DNA of 64,000 nt from Emiliania huxleyi CCMP1516 (taxonomy: Eukaryota > Haptophyta > Isochrysidales > Noelaerhabdaceae). The notes under the pieces were generated by a model. The model did not search any database and was not told where the DNA came from. It saw nothing but the letters and a program-made list of their open reading frames with translations. This document shows positions 50,101-61,064 of this stretch, piece after piece. A program made the position numbers and the translations under genes. The stretch's first letter is position 1, and the number at the start of each line of letters is the position of its first letter. The stretch covers positions 185,818 through 249,817 of the forward strand of contig NW_005201165.1 in NCBI RefSeq assembly GCF_000372725.1. The letters run 5' to 3'.

Positions 50101-51248
50101 CAGGCGATCACTGTACGCATCGTGCGCCTTCCTGTGTGTGTCTCCGCAGAGCCGCTGCTGGGCGGTGTCGGCCGCGCGTCTCCTCACGTCCCACGCCTGT
50201 CCTTTACGGCATTTGTGTGGCCCGTTTTTGTGCATCGTTAGAAGCTGCGCAGGCCTCCCGGGTTACAATCGCCGCGCGCACACGACACGCGACAGCCTCG
50301 ACACCGACAGGAGAGAGTTTGACTCAAAGATGTGCGACAGCGGTTTTCGTTGACAGATCTATGAGAGAAGACACAGCCTGAGCCTCGGAGGAGAGACGCA
50401 GCTCGCAGGTACAAGCGTGACAGACAGCACACTCTCACACACGAGACACACTGATGGAAAGGGCGGAGCGGCGGCGGCGACGGCGGCAGCGGTGCGCGGG
50501 CGGAGCAGCGACTGCCTGGGCGGTCGCTGCTCCGTGCCGGAGCGCGCCGTCTGCGCAGGGTCGCGCGTCAGGCCAGGGGGCAAGGCGCAAGCGTCCCCCT
50601 GGTGGCGGCGCAGGGAAACGCGGAGGTGGCCAGCGGTGGCGGAGACGCGAGCGTTTCGCACGCCGCGAAGCGGCCGGTGACGGCGCGGTGGGTGACGGGG
50701 CTAGAGAGTAGCCAACACCCGACGCTCGCAAACGATGTCGGTGCTGGACGCCTGCGTAGGGGCCGCGGCAAGGCGGAGCTGGCTGGGGCACCAAGCGCCG
50801 GCGGGGAGCTCTCCCGGACTCATGTGTGCGAGCGCATGCCCTCCCACCTAATCCCCGCCTCACCATAGTATGGCTTCCGAGGCTGAACCGCTCCGCAACG
50901 GTTGGTAGCTCGACCTGCACATTGACAAAGTGCGTTTACCTTGTCAGTCGTCGACGTCGCGTGCGAGATCCAATATCGCCGATCGATAGCAATCTGAGAG
51001 GATAGGGATCCGTGTCAGCATGCCGTAGCCGAGGAGTGCCGCGCTTGGGGCGCACGCGCATTGGCTTCACATTCGGTCTCAGCGCTCGGGCCGGCGCCGG
51101 GGGTCATGGGGCGACACTCGGTCACGCTCCGGCGCCTCGGGGGGGCTACAGCGGGCAGTGCGCGAAACCACTTCGCATGGCCACCCGCGACCCCACTTTG
51201 GACCGGCGAGCGCACTTGCTCGGTTCCCAGTCTCAAAAAGTAACCTCG
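50101..51248. other. Intergenic, GC-rich, no supported gene
   Basis: Overlapping GC-rich frames on both strands at 50417-50920 have skewed Arg/Ala/Pro composition and no domain. The region 51150-51246 is the partner of the inverted repeat at 49400-49500. Confidence 0.4.
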
Positions 51249-51385
51249 GAGTGGGCCCCGAGTTTGAAAACGGCGACGGACGCTTGCGTCCTAGCCGCCA
51301 ACAACGCCTCCCCGGCGCAGAGGGGCCCCCGGAGGGATGCTCAACCGCTCCACGCCACGCCGCTTGCGGCGGTCCTATTCCACGC
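51249..51385 (+). repeat. Short dispersed repeat, copy 2 (5' of the F-box/RCC1 gene)
   Basis: Near-identical to 2273-2405 through CGCCTCCCCGGCGCAGAGGG and GCTTGCGGCGGTCCTATTCC. It ends 30 bp before the ATG of the next gene, so it may supply the promoter or 5' leader. Confidence 0.85.
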
Positions 51386-51415
51386 TCGCGGGGGGATTAC
51401 TCTCTTTTTCTCTCG

Positions 51416-52684
51416 ATGTCCACCCCACACCGCCGCCGCTCGCGCCGCCTCGCCGCCGCCGGCGCCGCTCCCTCGCCGAACACGCCGCCGCCGGCCCGCC
51501 TCCTCGACCTCCCCACGGACCTCCTCCTGCGCGCCCTCTCTCGCTGCGACCCCGCCGACATCGCTCGCGTCGCGGCCGTCTCGCTGCTCTTCCACTCCTC
51601 GCTCGCGGAGGCGGCCATCCGCTTGTGGGCGCAAGAGCGCGGCTTCGAGCTGCCGGCGCAGCCAGAGGGCGAGAGCTGCACCGTGCGGTGGCTGTGCTTC
51701 GCTGCGTTGCTGCGCGAGTCCAACCCGCCGGCGAGGGCGGCGGCAGGCCGTCAGCACAGCCTCTTCATTGACGCCGAGGGGCGGCTCTCGTCGTGCGGCT
51801 CAGCGCCGCCCTCCGCTCCAGGGCTGCTCGGCCACGGCGAGGGCGTGACGCGGCTCAACACGCCGACCCGCCTCCCCTCCCCGCTGGGAGACGAGCGCGC
51901 CGTGAGCGTGTCGGCTGCATGGTACCACAGCCTCGCCCTGACTGGCAGCGGCGCTATCTGGAGCTGGGGCGGTGGAGCCTTTGGCAAGTTGGGCCACGGC
52001 TACGAGCAGCCCCAGCGGCAGCCGAAGAAGATCGAAGCCTTGGCGGGCCAGCGTGTCGTCGCCGTGTCGGCTGGAAGCTGCCACAGCCTTGCCCTCACCG
52101 CCGATGGCGCTGTCTGGAGCTGGGGCGATGGAGGCTATGGCCAGCTGGGCCACGGCGACCTGCAGGACCAGCTGCTGCCCAAGAAGATCGAGCTGTTGGC
52201 GGGGCGGCGCGTCATCGGTGTGTCGGCCGCAGACGAGCACAGCCTCGCCCTCACCGCCGACGGCGCCGTCTGGAGCTGGGGCGGTGGAGCCTTTGGCAAG
52301 CTGGGCCACGGCGACCAGCAGGCCCAGCTGTTGCCCAAGAAGATCGACGCCTTTGACCAGCGTATCGTCGCTGTGTCGGCTGGAGGATACCACAGCCTCG
52401 CCCTCACCGCCGACGGCGCCGTCTGGAGCTGGGGCTTTGGAGCCTTTGGCCAACTGGGCCACGGCGGCCAGCAGGGCCAGCTGCAGCTGCCCAAGAAGAT
52501 CGAGACCCTTGTTGGCCAGCGCGTCGTCGCTGTGTCGGCGGGAGAGCGGCACAGCCTCGCCCGCACCGCCGATGGCGCTGTCTTCACGTGGGGCGAGGGC
52601 GAGAGCGGCCGCCTAGGCCACGGAGAGGACCTGTCGAACCAGCTGCTTCCCAAGAAGATCGAGGCGCGGGCGCCGGGCCAGTAA
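51416..52684 (+). CDS. F-box protein with five RCC1 repeats
   Basis: Single exon of 422 residues, ATG at 51416. After a basic leader, the F-box is RLLDLPTDLLLRALSRCDPA, DIARVAAVSLLFHSSLAEAA. From residue ~110 a beta-propeller of RCC1 repeats follows with the signatures SWGGGAFGKLGHG, SWGDGGYGQLGHG, SWGGGAFGKLGHG, SWGFGAFGQLGHG and TWGEGESGRLGHG, each preceded by VSAG..HSLALT.DGA. Propellers usually have seven blades; blades one and two are degenerate. It probably recruits a substrate to an SCF E3 ligase. Two of the repeats are nearly identical at DNA level, suggesting recent unit duplication. No introns, in contrast to its neighbour. Confidence 0.9.
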   Translation: MSTPHRRRSRRLAAAGAAPSPNTPPPARLLDLPTDLLLRALSRCDPADIARVAAVSLLFHSSLAEAAIRLWAQERGFELPAQPEGESCTVRWLCFAALLRESNPPARAAAGRQHSLFIDAEGRLSSCGSAPPSAPGLLGHGEGVTRLNTPTRLPSPLGDERAVSVSAAWYHSLALTGSGAIWSWGGGAFGKLGHGYEQPQRQPKKIEALAGQRVVAVSAGSCHSLALTADGAVWSWGDGGYGQLGHGDLQDQLLPKKIELLAGRRVIGVSAADEHSLALTADGAVWSWGGGAFGKLGHGDQQAQLLPKKIDAFDQRIVAVSAGGYHSLALTADGAVWSWGFGAFGQLGHGGQQGQLQLPKKIETLVGQRVVAVSAGERHSLARTADGAVFTWGEGESGRLGHGEDLSNQLLPKKIEARAPGQ

Positions 52685-53133
52685 GAGGGGAATCGTGAGT
52701 GAGCCAAGCCTGCCTCTCGGGACTCGGCTACCTTGGTGGGGAAGGCGGCGGGCTGAGGGAAGACGGCTGATCGGCGGTGCATACACACAGTGAAATGGTT
52801 TCTTTCTTCTTTCTCCCCTTTCTTGAAAGATAAAGCCCGGCGTTGCCTGACCGTGAAATGCGGGTGTGCGAATTCTTTTCTCCCTCTCCGACCCCTCATC
52901 TCCGAGGCACTGCCCCCGGGCACGCGCGCGACGCCAAGCGCGTGAAGCATCTCGTGTCGAAGGAGGGCTGCGACGTCAACGAGACTGGCGCAGTGCGCTC
53001 CCTCACGCCGCCGCTCCCATCGAGATGATGACGTGTATGTGTATGCGCCTCACCCGCTCTCGCCCCGCCGTTCGCAGGGCGAGCAGACCGCGTAGCCTCA
53101 CCGCTGTCGGCTTCGAGGGCTTTCGGCGGCGAG

Positions 53134-55976
53134 ATGAACGCCGCACGCTGGCTCTCGTTGCTGCTCGCAGCGCCGCCGACGCTCGGCTTCTACCTGCCCG
53201 GCGTCGCTCCGCATGAGTACCTCGACGGTGAGGCGGTCGAGATCAAAGTAAATCAGCTCTCGTCGCCTCGAACTCACCTGCCGTTTGACTACTATGCACT
53301 GCCACATTGCCGGCCGGAGACGCTCGAGTCCAAAGCCGAGAACCTCGGCGAGGTCCTGCACGGCAGCAAGATCCAGAACTCGCCGTTCGCGCTGCAGATG
53401 GGCAAGACGGCGTTCCGCGTCCTCTGCCGGGTGGAGCTGACCGCACACGACGCGGCCGTCTTTGGCGCGAGGATCGCACAGGACTACCGCGTGCAGATGA
53501 TCATGGACAACCTGCCCGCCGCGACGCGGATTTTGACGGAACAGCCCGACGGCATCGCTCTCACCACCTACGAGCGCGGCTATCCGCTCGGCTTCCTCGG
53601 CTCGCCAGAGTTTCCCGGCACCTTTCCCAGCGCGCCGTACATCAACAACCACTTACGGCTGATCATCAAGTGCCGCCAAGAGCCGGACAGCGCGGACCAA
53701 CAGACCAGGCCACGGACTCGACGGGTGGCTGACTCGACTAGGTACCACCAGGAGCCCGACCTCTTCCAGGGCTCGCGGATCGTCGGCTTCGAGGTGGAGG
53801 CCCTCTCGGTCGCACACAGGTACGAGGGCGAGTGGCGAGGTCGAGATCAACCGAGATCGCCCCGAGATCGCCCCGAGATCACTGCGCTAGGTACGAGGGC
53901 GAGTGGCGAGGCGTCGCGACCAAACTGGCGACGGTGCCGCTCTCGCCCGACCTGCCACCGCAGCCGGTGCGCGCGGAGCACAGGTGCCGGCTGAGGCGGG
54001 TCGATCGGGCGCCGATCTCACTCGTGTCAGTTGACGGGTGGACGGGTTAGGTGCCGGCGGAGGCAGGGCGGCGGGTCGGCCGCCGGCGGGTGCGAGGTCA
54101 TCTTCACGTACGAGGCAGAGCGCGGGAGGGTCGATGGCGCGGTCTCACCGACTGGCTGGCTGATGATCGAGTGTTCCATTGGCGAGTCAGGTCACCTGGG
54201 AGGAGTCGCCCGTCCGGTGGGCGTCGCGGTGGGACCTGTACCTCTACATGGGCGACGACCAGGCGCCAGGTCGGGCCCCGCTCGTTCTGCGGGACACGCC
54301 CACGACACGTCCACGACACGTCCCAGGTGCACTGGATCTCGCTCGTCAACTCGCTCGCGGTCGTGCTGCTGCTCACGGGCGTCGTCGCGATGATCATGGC
54401 ACGCACGCTGCGGCGAGACCTCAACAGGCGCGACTCGCTCTCCACCTCTCGCGGTGCCCAGTCGACAGACTAGACTGCCCGACTGCGCAGGTACAACTCG
54501 CTCTCCACCTCTCGCGGTGCCCAGTCGACAGACTAGACTGCCCGACTGCGCAGGTACAACTCGCTCTCCGACGTCGCGGACGAGCGGGAGGAGCAGCGAG
54601 CTCGTCTGGCCGGAAGCTCGGCTGGGCGGGCCTGGACCTCGGCTGGACCTCGGCTGTAGGAGCTGCTCGAGGAGTCTGGCTGGAAGCTGGTGCACGCAGA
54701 CGTGCTCCGGCCTCCGCCGCGGCCGCTGCTGCTCTCGGTCTCCGTCGGCACGAGTCCAACTGGGCATGCGTGATGCGCTTCGTGGGTGATCAGTCCATCA
54801 GCTCGCTGCCCCTAGGGACGGGCGTGCAGCTGCTCTGCATGTCCTTCATCTCGATCGCTTGCGCGCCGCTCCGACTCGTCTCGCGTTCCGCCCGGTTGGC
54901 GGGCAGACCGCTGGCTCGCCGCCGAGTAGGCGCGCTGCTTGGCTTCCTCTCGCCCGCCAACCGGGGAGGCCTGCTCACCGCCACGCTGCTGCTCTTCGTC
55001 CTGATGGGCGTGCCCGCCGGCTACGGCGCCTCGCGCACCTTCAAGTCCCTGCGCGGCGTCGAATGGAGAGCGCTCACGCTGCTCACCGCCACCGCCTACC
55101 CCGCCGCCATCTTCGTCGTCTTCACGCCTCTCCACTCTCGCCCCTGGCCGCCGCGTCCGGGACTCGTCCTCGACCTGCCCACGGCGTGCCCGCGTAGGCT
55201 GCTCAACCTCGCCCTCTGGTCGCACGGCTCGACCGGCGCCGTGCCCGCCGGCACCTTCGTCGCGCTCCTCGCCATGTGGTTCTGCGTCTCGCTGCCGCTC
55301 GTCTTCGTCGGCGCCTTCCTCGGCTTCAAGCGGCCGCTGCCCGCCCCGCCAACGCGCACAAACGAGATCCCGCGGCAGATCCCTCCGCAGGGGTGGTTGT
55401 TGGGCCGCGCCGTCACGATGGCGGTTGGTGGCGTTCTGCCCTTTGGCGCCGCGGCTTGAGCGAGCTCATCGGCACCCCTGAGATCCGAGGCTCACAGCTC
55501 GGCGCGAGCTAGGCGCCGTCTTCATCGAGCTCTTCTTCATCATGACGTCAGTCTGGCTGCAGGCGAGATTGGGCCGAGATTGGCCGAGACTGTTGAGCCG
55601 AGACTGTTGAGCCCCACTGTCTCGCGCGCAGCGCTTCTACTACGTCTTTGGCTTCCTCGCCCTCGTCCTGCTGCTGCTCGTCATCACTTGCGCCGAGATT
55701 TCGATCGTGCTCTGCTATTTCCAGCTCTGTGCCGAGGACCACGCGTGGTGGTGGCGAGCCTTCCTCAACTCGGGTGCCGCTGGACTCTACCTGCTCGCCT
55801 ACTCGGGCATCTACTATTGCACGCAGCTCGAGATCAGCGGCTTTGTGCCGCTTCTGCTCTACGTCGGCTACATGGCCCTCGCCTCTCTACTATTCTTCCT
55901 CATCACCGGGACCGTCGGCTTCCTGGCGTGCTGGTGGTTTGTCTGGACCATATTCGGCTCCGTCAAGGTGGACTGA
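53134..55976 (+). CDS. TM9SF/nonaspanin (endomembrane protein 70)
   Basis: ATG at 53134 with signal peptide (WLSLLLAAPPTLGFYLPGVA). The lumenal domain has HEYLDGEAVEIKVNQLSSPR, LPFDYYALPHC, LGEVLHGSKIQNSPF and YEVTWEESPVRWASRWDLY. Then come nine-TM landmarks: VHWISLVNSLAVVLLLTGVV, GWKLVHADVLRPP, GVQLLCMSFISI, LLGFLSPANRGGLLTATLLL, EWRALTLLTATAYPAAIF, TNEIPRQIPPQGW, LPFGAVFIELFFIMTSVWLQ, RFYYVFGFLALVLLLLVITC, and the C terminus FGSVKVD, a K-x-D Golgi-retention signal. At least eleven short introns are needed, most GC-AG: 53670-53741, 53820-53890, 53984-54050, 54115-54190, 54263-54326, 54428-54553 and others at 54590-54660, 54740-54810, 55450-55511 and 55564-55639. Acts in Golgi/endosomal membrane-protein sorting. 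Many of these introns start with a copy of the next exon. Confidence 0.93.
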
Positions 55977-56290
55977 CCACAGTGACCATATGACAAGTAA
56001 GTGATCTTGCCACGGTTCGCGCGTGGGGTGTGGGTGTGGTAGGACGGGGTAAGTAAGGTAAGGTAAGGTAAACGTCTCCACACACACAAAGTGGTGGGGC
56101 AAGGGGGGGCGACCCTTGCATGATGCATCTCCACGCCCGGACACCGACGCACACGGGCAGCCAGGGCGCGGCAGGACGGGGCAACACATATTTTATTCGA
56201 CTATCGGTGCGCATATTGCATATACCTTAACTGCATTTTTTGGTATACACATGAGATCATGAACAAAATACAAACAGTACTGTCGCGCTC

Positions 56291-58939
56291 CTACAGGGCG
56301 GCAAGTCCGAGTCGCCGCCCGCCGCCGCCGCGAGGCCGCGAGGCGCTCCGTCTGGCCTGCTTCGGCCGTTCGTCGAAGTGGCTCAGGGTGGTTGTGGTGA
56401 GCCGGCCCGAGTAGTCGACCGCGTGTATCTGCGCCTTCTTCGAGAGCGCCGCCTGCCGGCCGCGGCGAGGGGTGAGCAAGCGCGGCGGGAAGCGGTGAGG
56501 GTAGGGTCCGGGCGTGTGTGGTCGGCCGCCTGCAAGGCCTCGGCGTGCCTCCGCTGGCGGGGCGTGATCAGCGAGACGACCTTTGGGCAGGGGCCGAGGG
56601 GGATAGAGGGTATGGGTGTGGTGGGGGAGGGGGGGGGGGGGAGCTGCCCCAAGCCGGAACGACTGTAACGATTGCAGGGGGCTGCGCGTGGAAGCAGCCC
56701 CATGTGGACCCCTTTAATCAGCGGGCGGCAGAGGGGGTCCCCCTCCGACTTNNNNNNNNNNNNNNNNNNNNNNNNNNNNNNNNNNNNNNNNNNNNNNNNN
56801 NNNNNNNNNNNNNNNNNNNNNNNNNNNNNNNNNNNNNNNNNNNNNNNNNNNCCCCGCAGGAGAGGTGTGTCCGGCGAGGGAACAAGAACGGTTCCTAGGC
56901 GGGTTGAGGCGGCGGCGGCGCGCAAGGTGGGCGGGCGGCGGGCGGGCGGCGGGCGAGTGGGCGGGCACGGGCGGGCGGGCGGGCGGGCGGGCGGGCGTGC
57001 GTGCGGGCGGGGAAGGCTCGAGCCTCTCCGGTTGCGCCGAAGCGCGCCGTGCGTCCGGCGCGGTGGAGGTAGAGGGCGGACGAGGCGGGGAAGTCGAAGT
57101 TGATGACCAGCTGGCGGCGCGGGCGCGGGCGGGCTGGGTTAGGGCCGGCGGCGGCGGCTGGAGGCGAGGGGAGGGCGGGGAGGGGGAAGGGTTCGGCTCT
57201 GTCCCTCCCGCATACTTCTCTCGACCCAATGCTAGGGCAGGGAAACCTGAAGGGAGACCGCGCGCGCGGGGCCGCGGCTTGGCGGCCCCGCGCGCCAAGT
57301 TGTGGGAGGGAGAGGTGGGCAGCCGGCCTGGGGCTTGGGCGGCGAGGCGCAAGGGTGGCCGGCTGCCGTATCTGACTCCCTCCGCAAGGGGTGTCTTGGG
57401 GGGGGTGCCGGGCTGGGGAGGGGGGAGGGGGGAGGGGGGGGAGAGGGGGGGCGAGGGCCTTGACGCGCGGGAAGTGCAGCCCCCTCGCCGCCAGGTCGGT
57501 CGCCACGAGCACGCTCTGCCGCCCGTCGCTGAAGGCGCCCCTCGCCTCTGCGCGCGCGTCCGGAGGCATCCCTCCGTGGCAGCCGGCGACAGAGAGCCCC
57601 GCGTCGGAGAGGGACTTGCCGACGGCGCGCGCGGACTGGATGCCTGCTCACACCTCGAGCCGTGAAGCGACGCCCTCCTCCCCTCCCCGACTGCGCCGCA
57701 CGGATGCCGCGGCAAAAGATGAGAGCGGGCGTGTCTGCGCCCAGCTGCTTCACGCGCTGCGCGAGCACCTGAGCTCGGGAGGGAGCTCGCGTGACCTCGG
57801 GGCGAGCTCGGGCGAGTTGCCTCGCCGCGCGAGCGCCTCCATCTTGTCGCCCTCCACATGCAGCAGCCTAGACAGCACACGCGCGAGGGACGGGTCCCGG
57901 AAAGGTCGTGCCTCGCGTGCCGTTCGCCCTCTCCAGCCGGCCGCCGGTGCGTGAGCGAGGGCGGAGCGCGGTGCGCGCAGGGCGTGAAGAGCAGCTCCGC
58001 GCGCGGGAAGCCCTTGCCGATGGCGTGCCGCGCCTGGCTCAGCACTCAACCACTCACCATGGACACTGGTCACCGTCCCTCACCGCCGCTCGCGCTGCCG
58101 CGCCTCGGCCGACAGCGTCGCGCTCGCCAGCGCGACTTGCACACGCCCAGCCCGGCCGCCGGCGCCGCCCGCCTCGTCGGCCTCGCCCTGAGTCGCGGTG
58201 TGGAGAGAGGGCGCGCTCAAGACGGAGAAGGAGAGACTGGCGCGGCGAGGGGGCGGAGGAGGCCGCCTCGTCGCCAGCGCGGCGTCGCGGCGGGCTGCAG
58301 CGCCGCAGGATGGCGTCGAGCTCCTCGTCGAAGCCGCGCAGCAGCACGTCGTCTGCCTAGGAGCCCACGGCCAGCCCGTCCATGCCCGGTCCCGCCCGCC
58401 CATCCGCAGGCTGCGTCTCTCGTCTCCTCGTCGACCGTGACCGACTCGACCGACCGGAGCGACACGTCGCCCAACTTGTGCAGCGTGAGGAGCCGGCCCG
58501 GCGTCGCGACGATTAGATCGGCGCCCGTGCGCAGCGACTTGCGCTGGTCTCTCAGCCGCCCTCCCGCCGCGAGCGCTCGCACGCGCACGCGGCACACGTG
58601 CGAGAGCGCCTTGGCCTGCGCGGCAATCTGCTCGACCAAGTCGCGTGTCGGCGCGAGCACGAGCGCGCGAGGCCGGAGCTCGGCCTTGTGCTCGGGCCGC
58701 GCGTCCTCCTGCTCCTTGAGCCGCTGCATCATCGGCACCAGGTACGCAAGCGTCTTGCCAGAGCCTGTCGAGGAGGCCATCGCCACCGACGCGCCGGCGA
58801 GCAAGCGCGGAATGGCGAGCTGCTGGATGGGCGAGGGCGCGGCGAGGCCCTGCGCAGCGACGGCGTCGACGAGCTCGGAGCGCACGCCGAGCGACCTCCA
58901 CGGAGAGGAGAGCGTCGAGAGGCGTCGACAGGAGCGCAT
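56291..58939 (-). CDS. DEAD-box RNA helicase (contains an assembly gap)
   Basis: ATG at 58939. Motifs in order: Q motif APSPIQQLAIPRLL, motif I SSTGSGKT, APTRDLVEQIA, TPGR, then VTVDE joined across an intron to ADDVLLRGFDEEL (giving D-E-A-D), SAT, PALIFCRGI, HGGMPPDARAEA, SVLVATDLAARGL, INFDFPASSALYLHRAGRTA. The final exon QAALSKKAQIHAVDYSGRLT ends at 56291. The intron that splits the DEAD motif (58357-58426) as sequenced has a GA-AG border. Intron 57644-57707 is GC-AG with the shared CTTCACGG...GTGTGAGCAG block. The 100-N gap at 56752-56851 falls between the last two recognisable exons. Probably acts in RNA processing or translation; the subfamily is not clear. Confidence 0.88.
56752..56851. 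other. Assembly gap (100 N)
   Basis: Exactly 100 N inside the DEAD-box gene, next to G-rich low-complexity sequence. Confidence 0.99.
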
Positions 58940-59337
58940 GCGGCCCGCGGTTTGTTTTTTTTACGAGTCGAGTTTCTCCACCCTCACACGGTCTCTCCGT
59001 ACCCACGCGCCTAGCGGCGAGATTGCTAGAGGCGGAGCAAGCCTGCTCAAACATCACATGTTACTTCCTGTCCGCCTGTTGTCTTGTTGTGCCCTTGTTT
59101 ATTCTCTTGGCACCTTGGTTGGAGTGCTGGGTGGGGGGGGCGACAGGGAGAATGTGGACCTGAGTTATGTGTACGCCAACTCAGGGTGTGTGGCAGCCAG
59201 CTGGCTGTGTGTCTTGTGAGCTTGTTTGTGTCTGTGTGTCGCTCGTGCGTGTCGTCATCATCTGTCCAGCGTCCACCCATACCGCGTTGGTGTCCAGTCC
59301 GAGCCTGGCTGTTCTTCACCTTCCTACATACATACAT

Positions 59338-59425
59338 CGAGTATGTGGTTCTAACGAACATACCCGAGGGTGAACTGCTGACAGGGTTTGCGATGAGGAG
59401 CGATCCGAACGTGGCATTCGGGTGA
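59338..59425 (+). repeat. Conserved short repeat, copy 3 of 3
   Basis: GAGTATGTGGTTCTAACGAA, CATACCCGAGGGTGAACTGC, TGACAGGGTTTGCGATGAGG: the longest match to the copies at 13497 and 47403. Lies between two divergently placed genes. Confidence 0.65.
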
Positions 59426-60203
59426 TCAGAACACTACCGCCGAAACGAAAGCGCTTGGAGCAAGCAGCAAGGGAACTGCGACGTATCGGAGAGAGAGATT
59501 TTTGAAACCCAACAAGAAATCACGACTCCCACAGTGATTTGGGCTCGGCAGCTTGTCAGCCCTCAGCCGAAGCTGGGGCCGGTCCCGTAGCCGAGAGAGC
59601 CCGCGTCGATGAGTTCGACGCGGTCGGGAGGCCTTGCGAAGAGGCCAGCGAGATGGCGATCGCTATACTTCATGGTGTCATCAAAGTGACCGGCTGACAA
59701 GCCAGAGGTCGATACTCTGGACGACCCATAGGATGCCACGACTGCCTGAAGGAGAGGGAGGCGAGGCCAGAGGCAGGCTCAGTTGCTCTCGGGTGATCTC
59801 GCTTTGGTGGCTGAAGGACCCGATGGGTCCTGCTGGGGTCCTGTCACATTCGCGTTCCGAGTCGTGGGGGTAGAAGATTGCGGGGGGGGATCGTGTCAGC
59901 GCTTCCTTGAAGTACAGCGGACCGCCAGGCTCGCTGGCTGCATCCGCAGGGAGGCAGCATATCAGGCACCAGTCTTCTGGAGAGCTCAACAGCTGCAGCC
60001 GCGATGGCAGAGTCGGCCGCGGCTCGAGCCAGCAGCTTCAGGTTTTGGCTGCGGGATCGAATCGCGGAAGGCTCATGCCCTCGCGGAGCGACGCGGGTCG
60101 CGCGGCGCGCGCGTGTGCAAAATGCGACAACAGACGACAGACGACAGACGCCTGAGCGCTGAACGGCTGAACGACCGTCGCCGCAATCGCCACCGCGGCC
60201 ATT

Positions 60204-61064
60204 TTGACGAGGGATGTGGCGAGGGGTGCGGCGGCGTGTTGCGGCAGGCCTTGGTGGATGGGGAGCGGGTGGCGGCGTGCATGTGCAACCCGCCCTTCTA
60301 CGGCGAGAACGAGGCGCCGCGCGGGCGAGCGGACCGCGCCGGCGAGCGGTGTGAAGACTCGCCGCTGCGGGAGAGGCGGTGCTGACGGCTCGCGCGTGTG
60401 GGTAGGGGAGCGGTGCGAGGCGTCGAGGAGCGAGCTCTTCACGGCGGGCGGCGAGGTCGGCTTTGTCTCGCGGCTGATCAGCGAGTCGGCAGGCACGCTC
60501 ACACGCACACCGCCCGTCCTCCCCCCTTGCCCTACCATCGTGTGTGTGCGGAGACGATCATCTGACCTTACCTTAGGCATGCGCGACGCCGCCGGCTGGT
60601 TCTCTTCGCTCGTCGGGCGGAAGGCGTCGCTCTCGCCGCTGCTGCAGAGGCTCGACGAGGCGGGGGCGGTGCACGTGCGCACCACCGAGCTCGCGCAAGG
60701 CCAGCGCTCCGACCTGCAACGTCCTCCCATTCACAGAGCCGTGAGCGTGTCACGCGATTGCGACACAGGCACCACTTCGCGATGGGTCCTCGCGTGGTCC
60801 TACGAGCCGTCGGCGGTGCCGCGCGAGCAGGCGCGAGCCGCAGCCGACTCGCGTGGCAGGGGCGGCGGTGGCGGTGGAGGCGATGACGACGGTCCTGGTG
60901 GCGGCGGCGGCGACGCGGACTACGAGGAGGCTGCCGGCGACGGCGGGGAAGGCCCGAGCGGCCGGCGGTGGGAGCGCAAGCATGGGAAAGGTAAGAGGAC
61001 GCGGAGAGCGGGCAAGGAGTCAGGCGGTCGGAAGGGGAGAAAGAAGGCTGCGAGGGTAGAGTGA
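60204..61064 (+). CDS. METTL16-like RNA N6-adenine methyltransferase (5' part unresolved)
   Basis: The exon around 60225-60340 gives VLRQALVDGERVAACMCNPP, FYGENEAPRG, with the catalytic N-P-P-F motif. Next is ELFTAGGEVGFVSRLISES, then GWFSSLVGRKASLSPLLQRL, VHVRTTELAQGQ joined to TSRWVLAWSYEP; all four blocks are in METTL16/YbiN order. A Gly/Asp-rich and Lys/Arg-rich tail ends at 61064. METTL16 methylates U6 snRNA and MAT2A hairpins in animals, and the U6 target is ancient, so U6 is the likely substrate. The SAM-binding N-terminal exons must lie upstream (59700-60200), but I could not join them reliably. Confidence 0.75.
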   Translation: MTRDVARGAAACCGRPWWMGSGWRRACATRPSTARTRRRAGERTAPASGVKTRRCGRGGADGSRVWVGERCEASRSELFTAGGEVGFVSRLISESAGTLTRTPPVLPPCPTIVCVRRRSSDLTLGMRDAAGWFSSLVGRKASLSPLLQRLDEAGAVHVRTTELAQGQRSDLQRPPIHRAVSVSRDCDTGTTSRWVLAWSYEPSAVPREQARAAADSRGRGGGGGGGDDDGPGGGGGDADYEEAAGDGGEGPSGRRWERKHGKGKRTRRAGKESGGRKGRKKAARVE

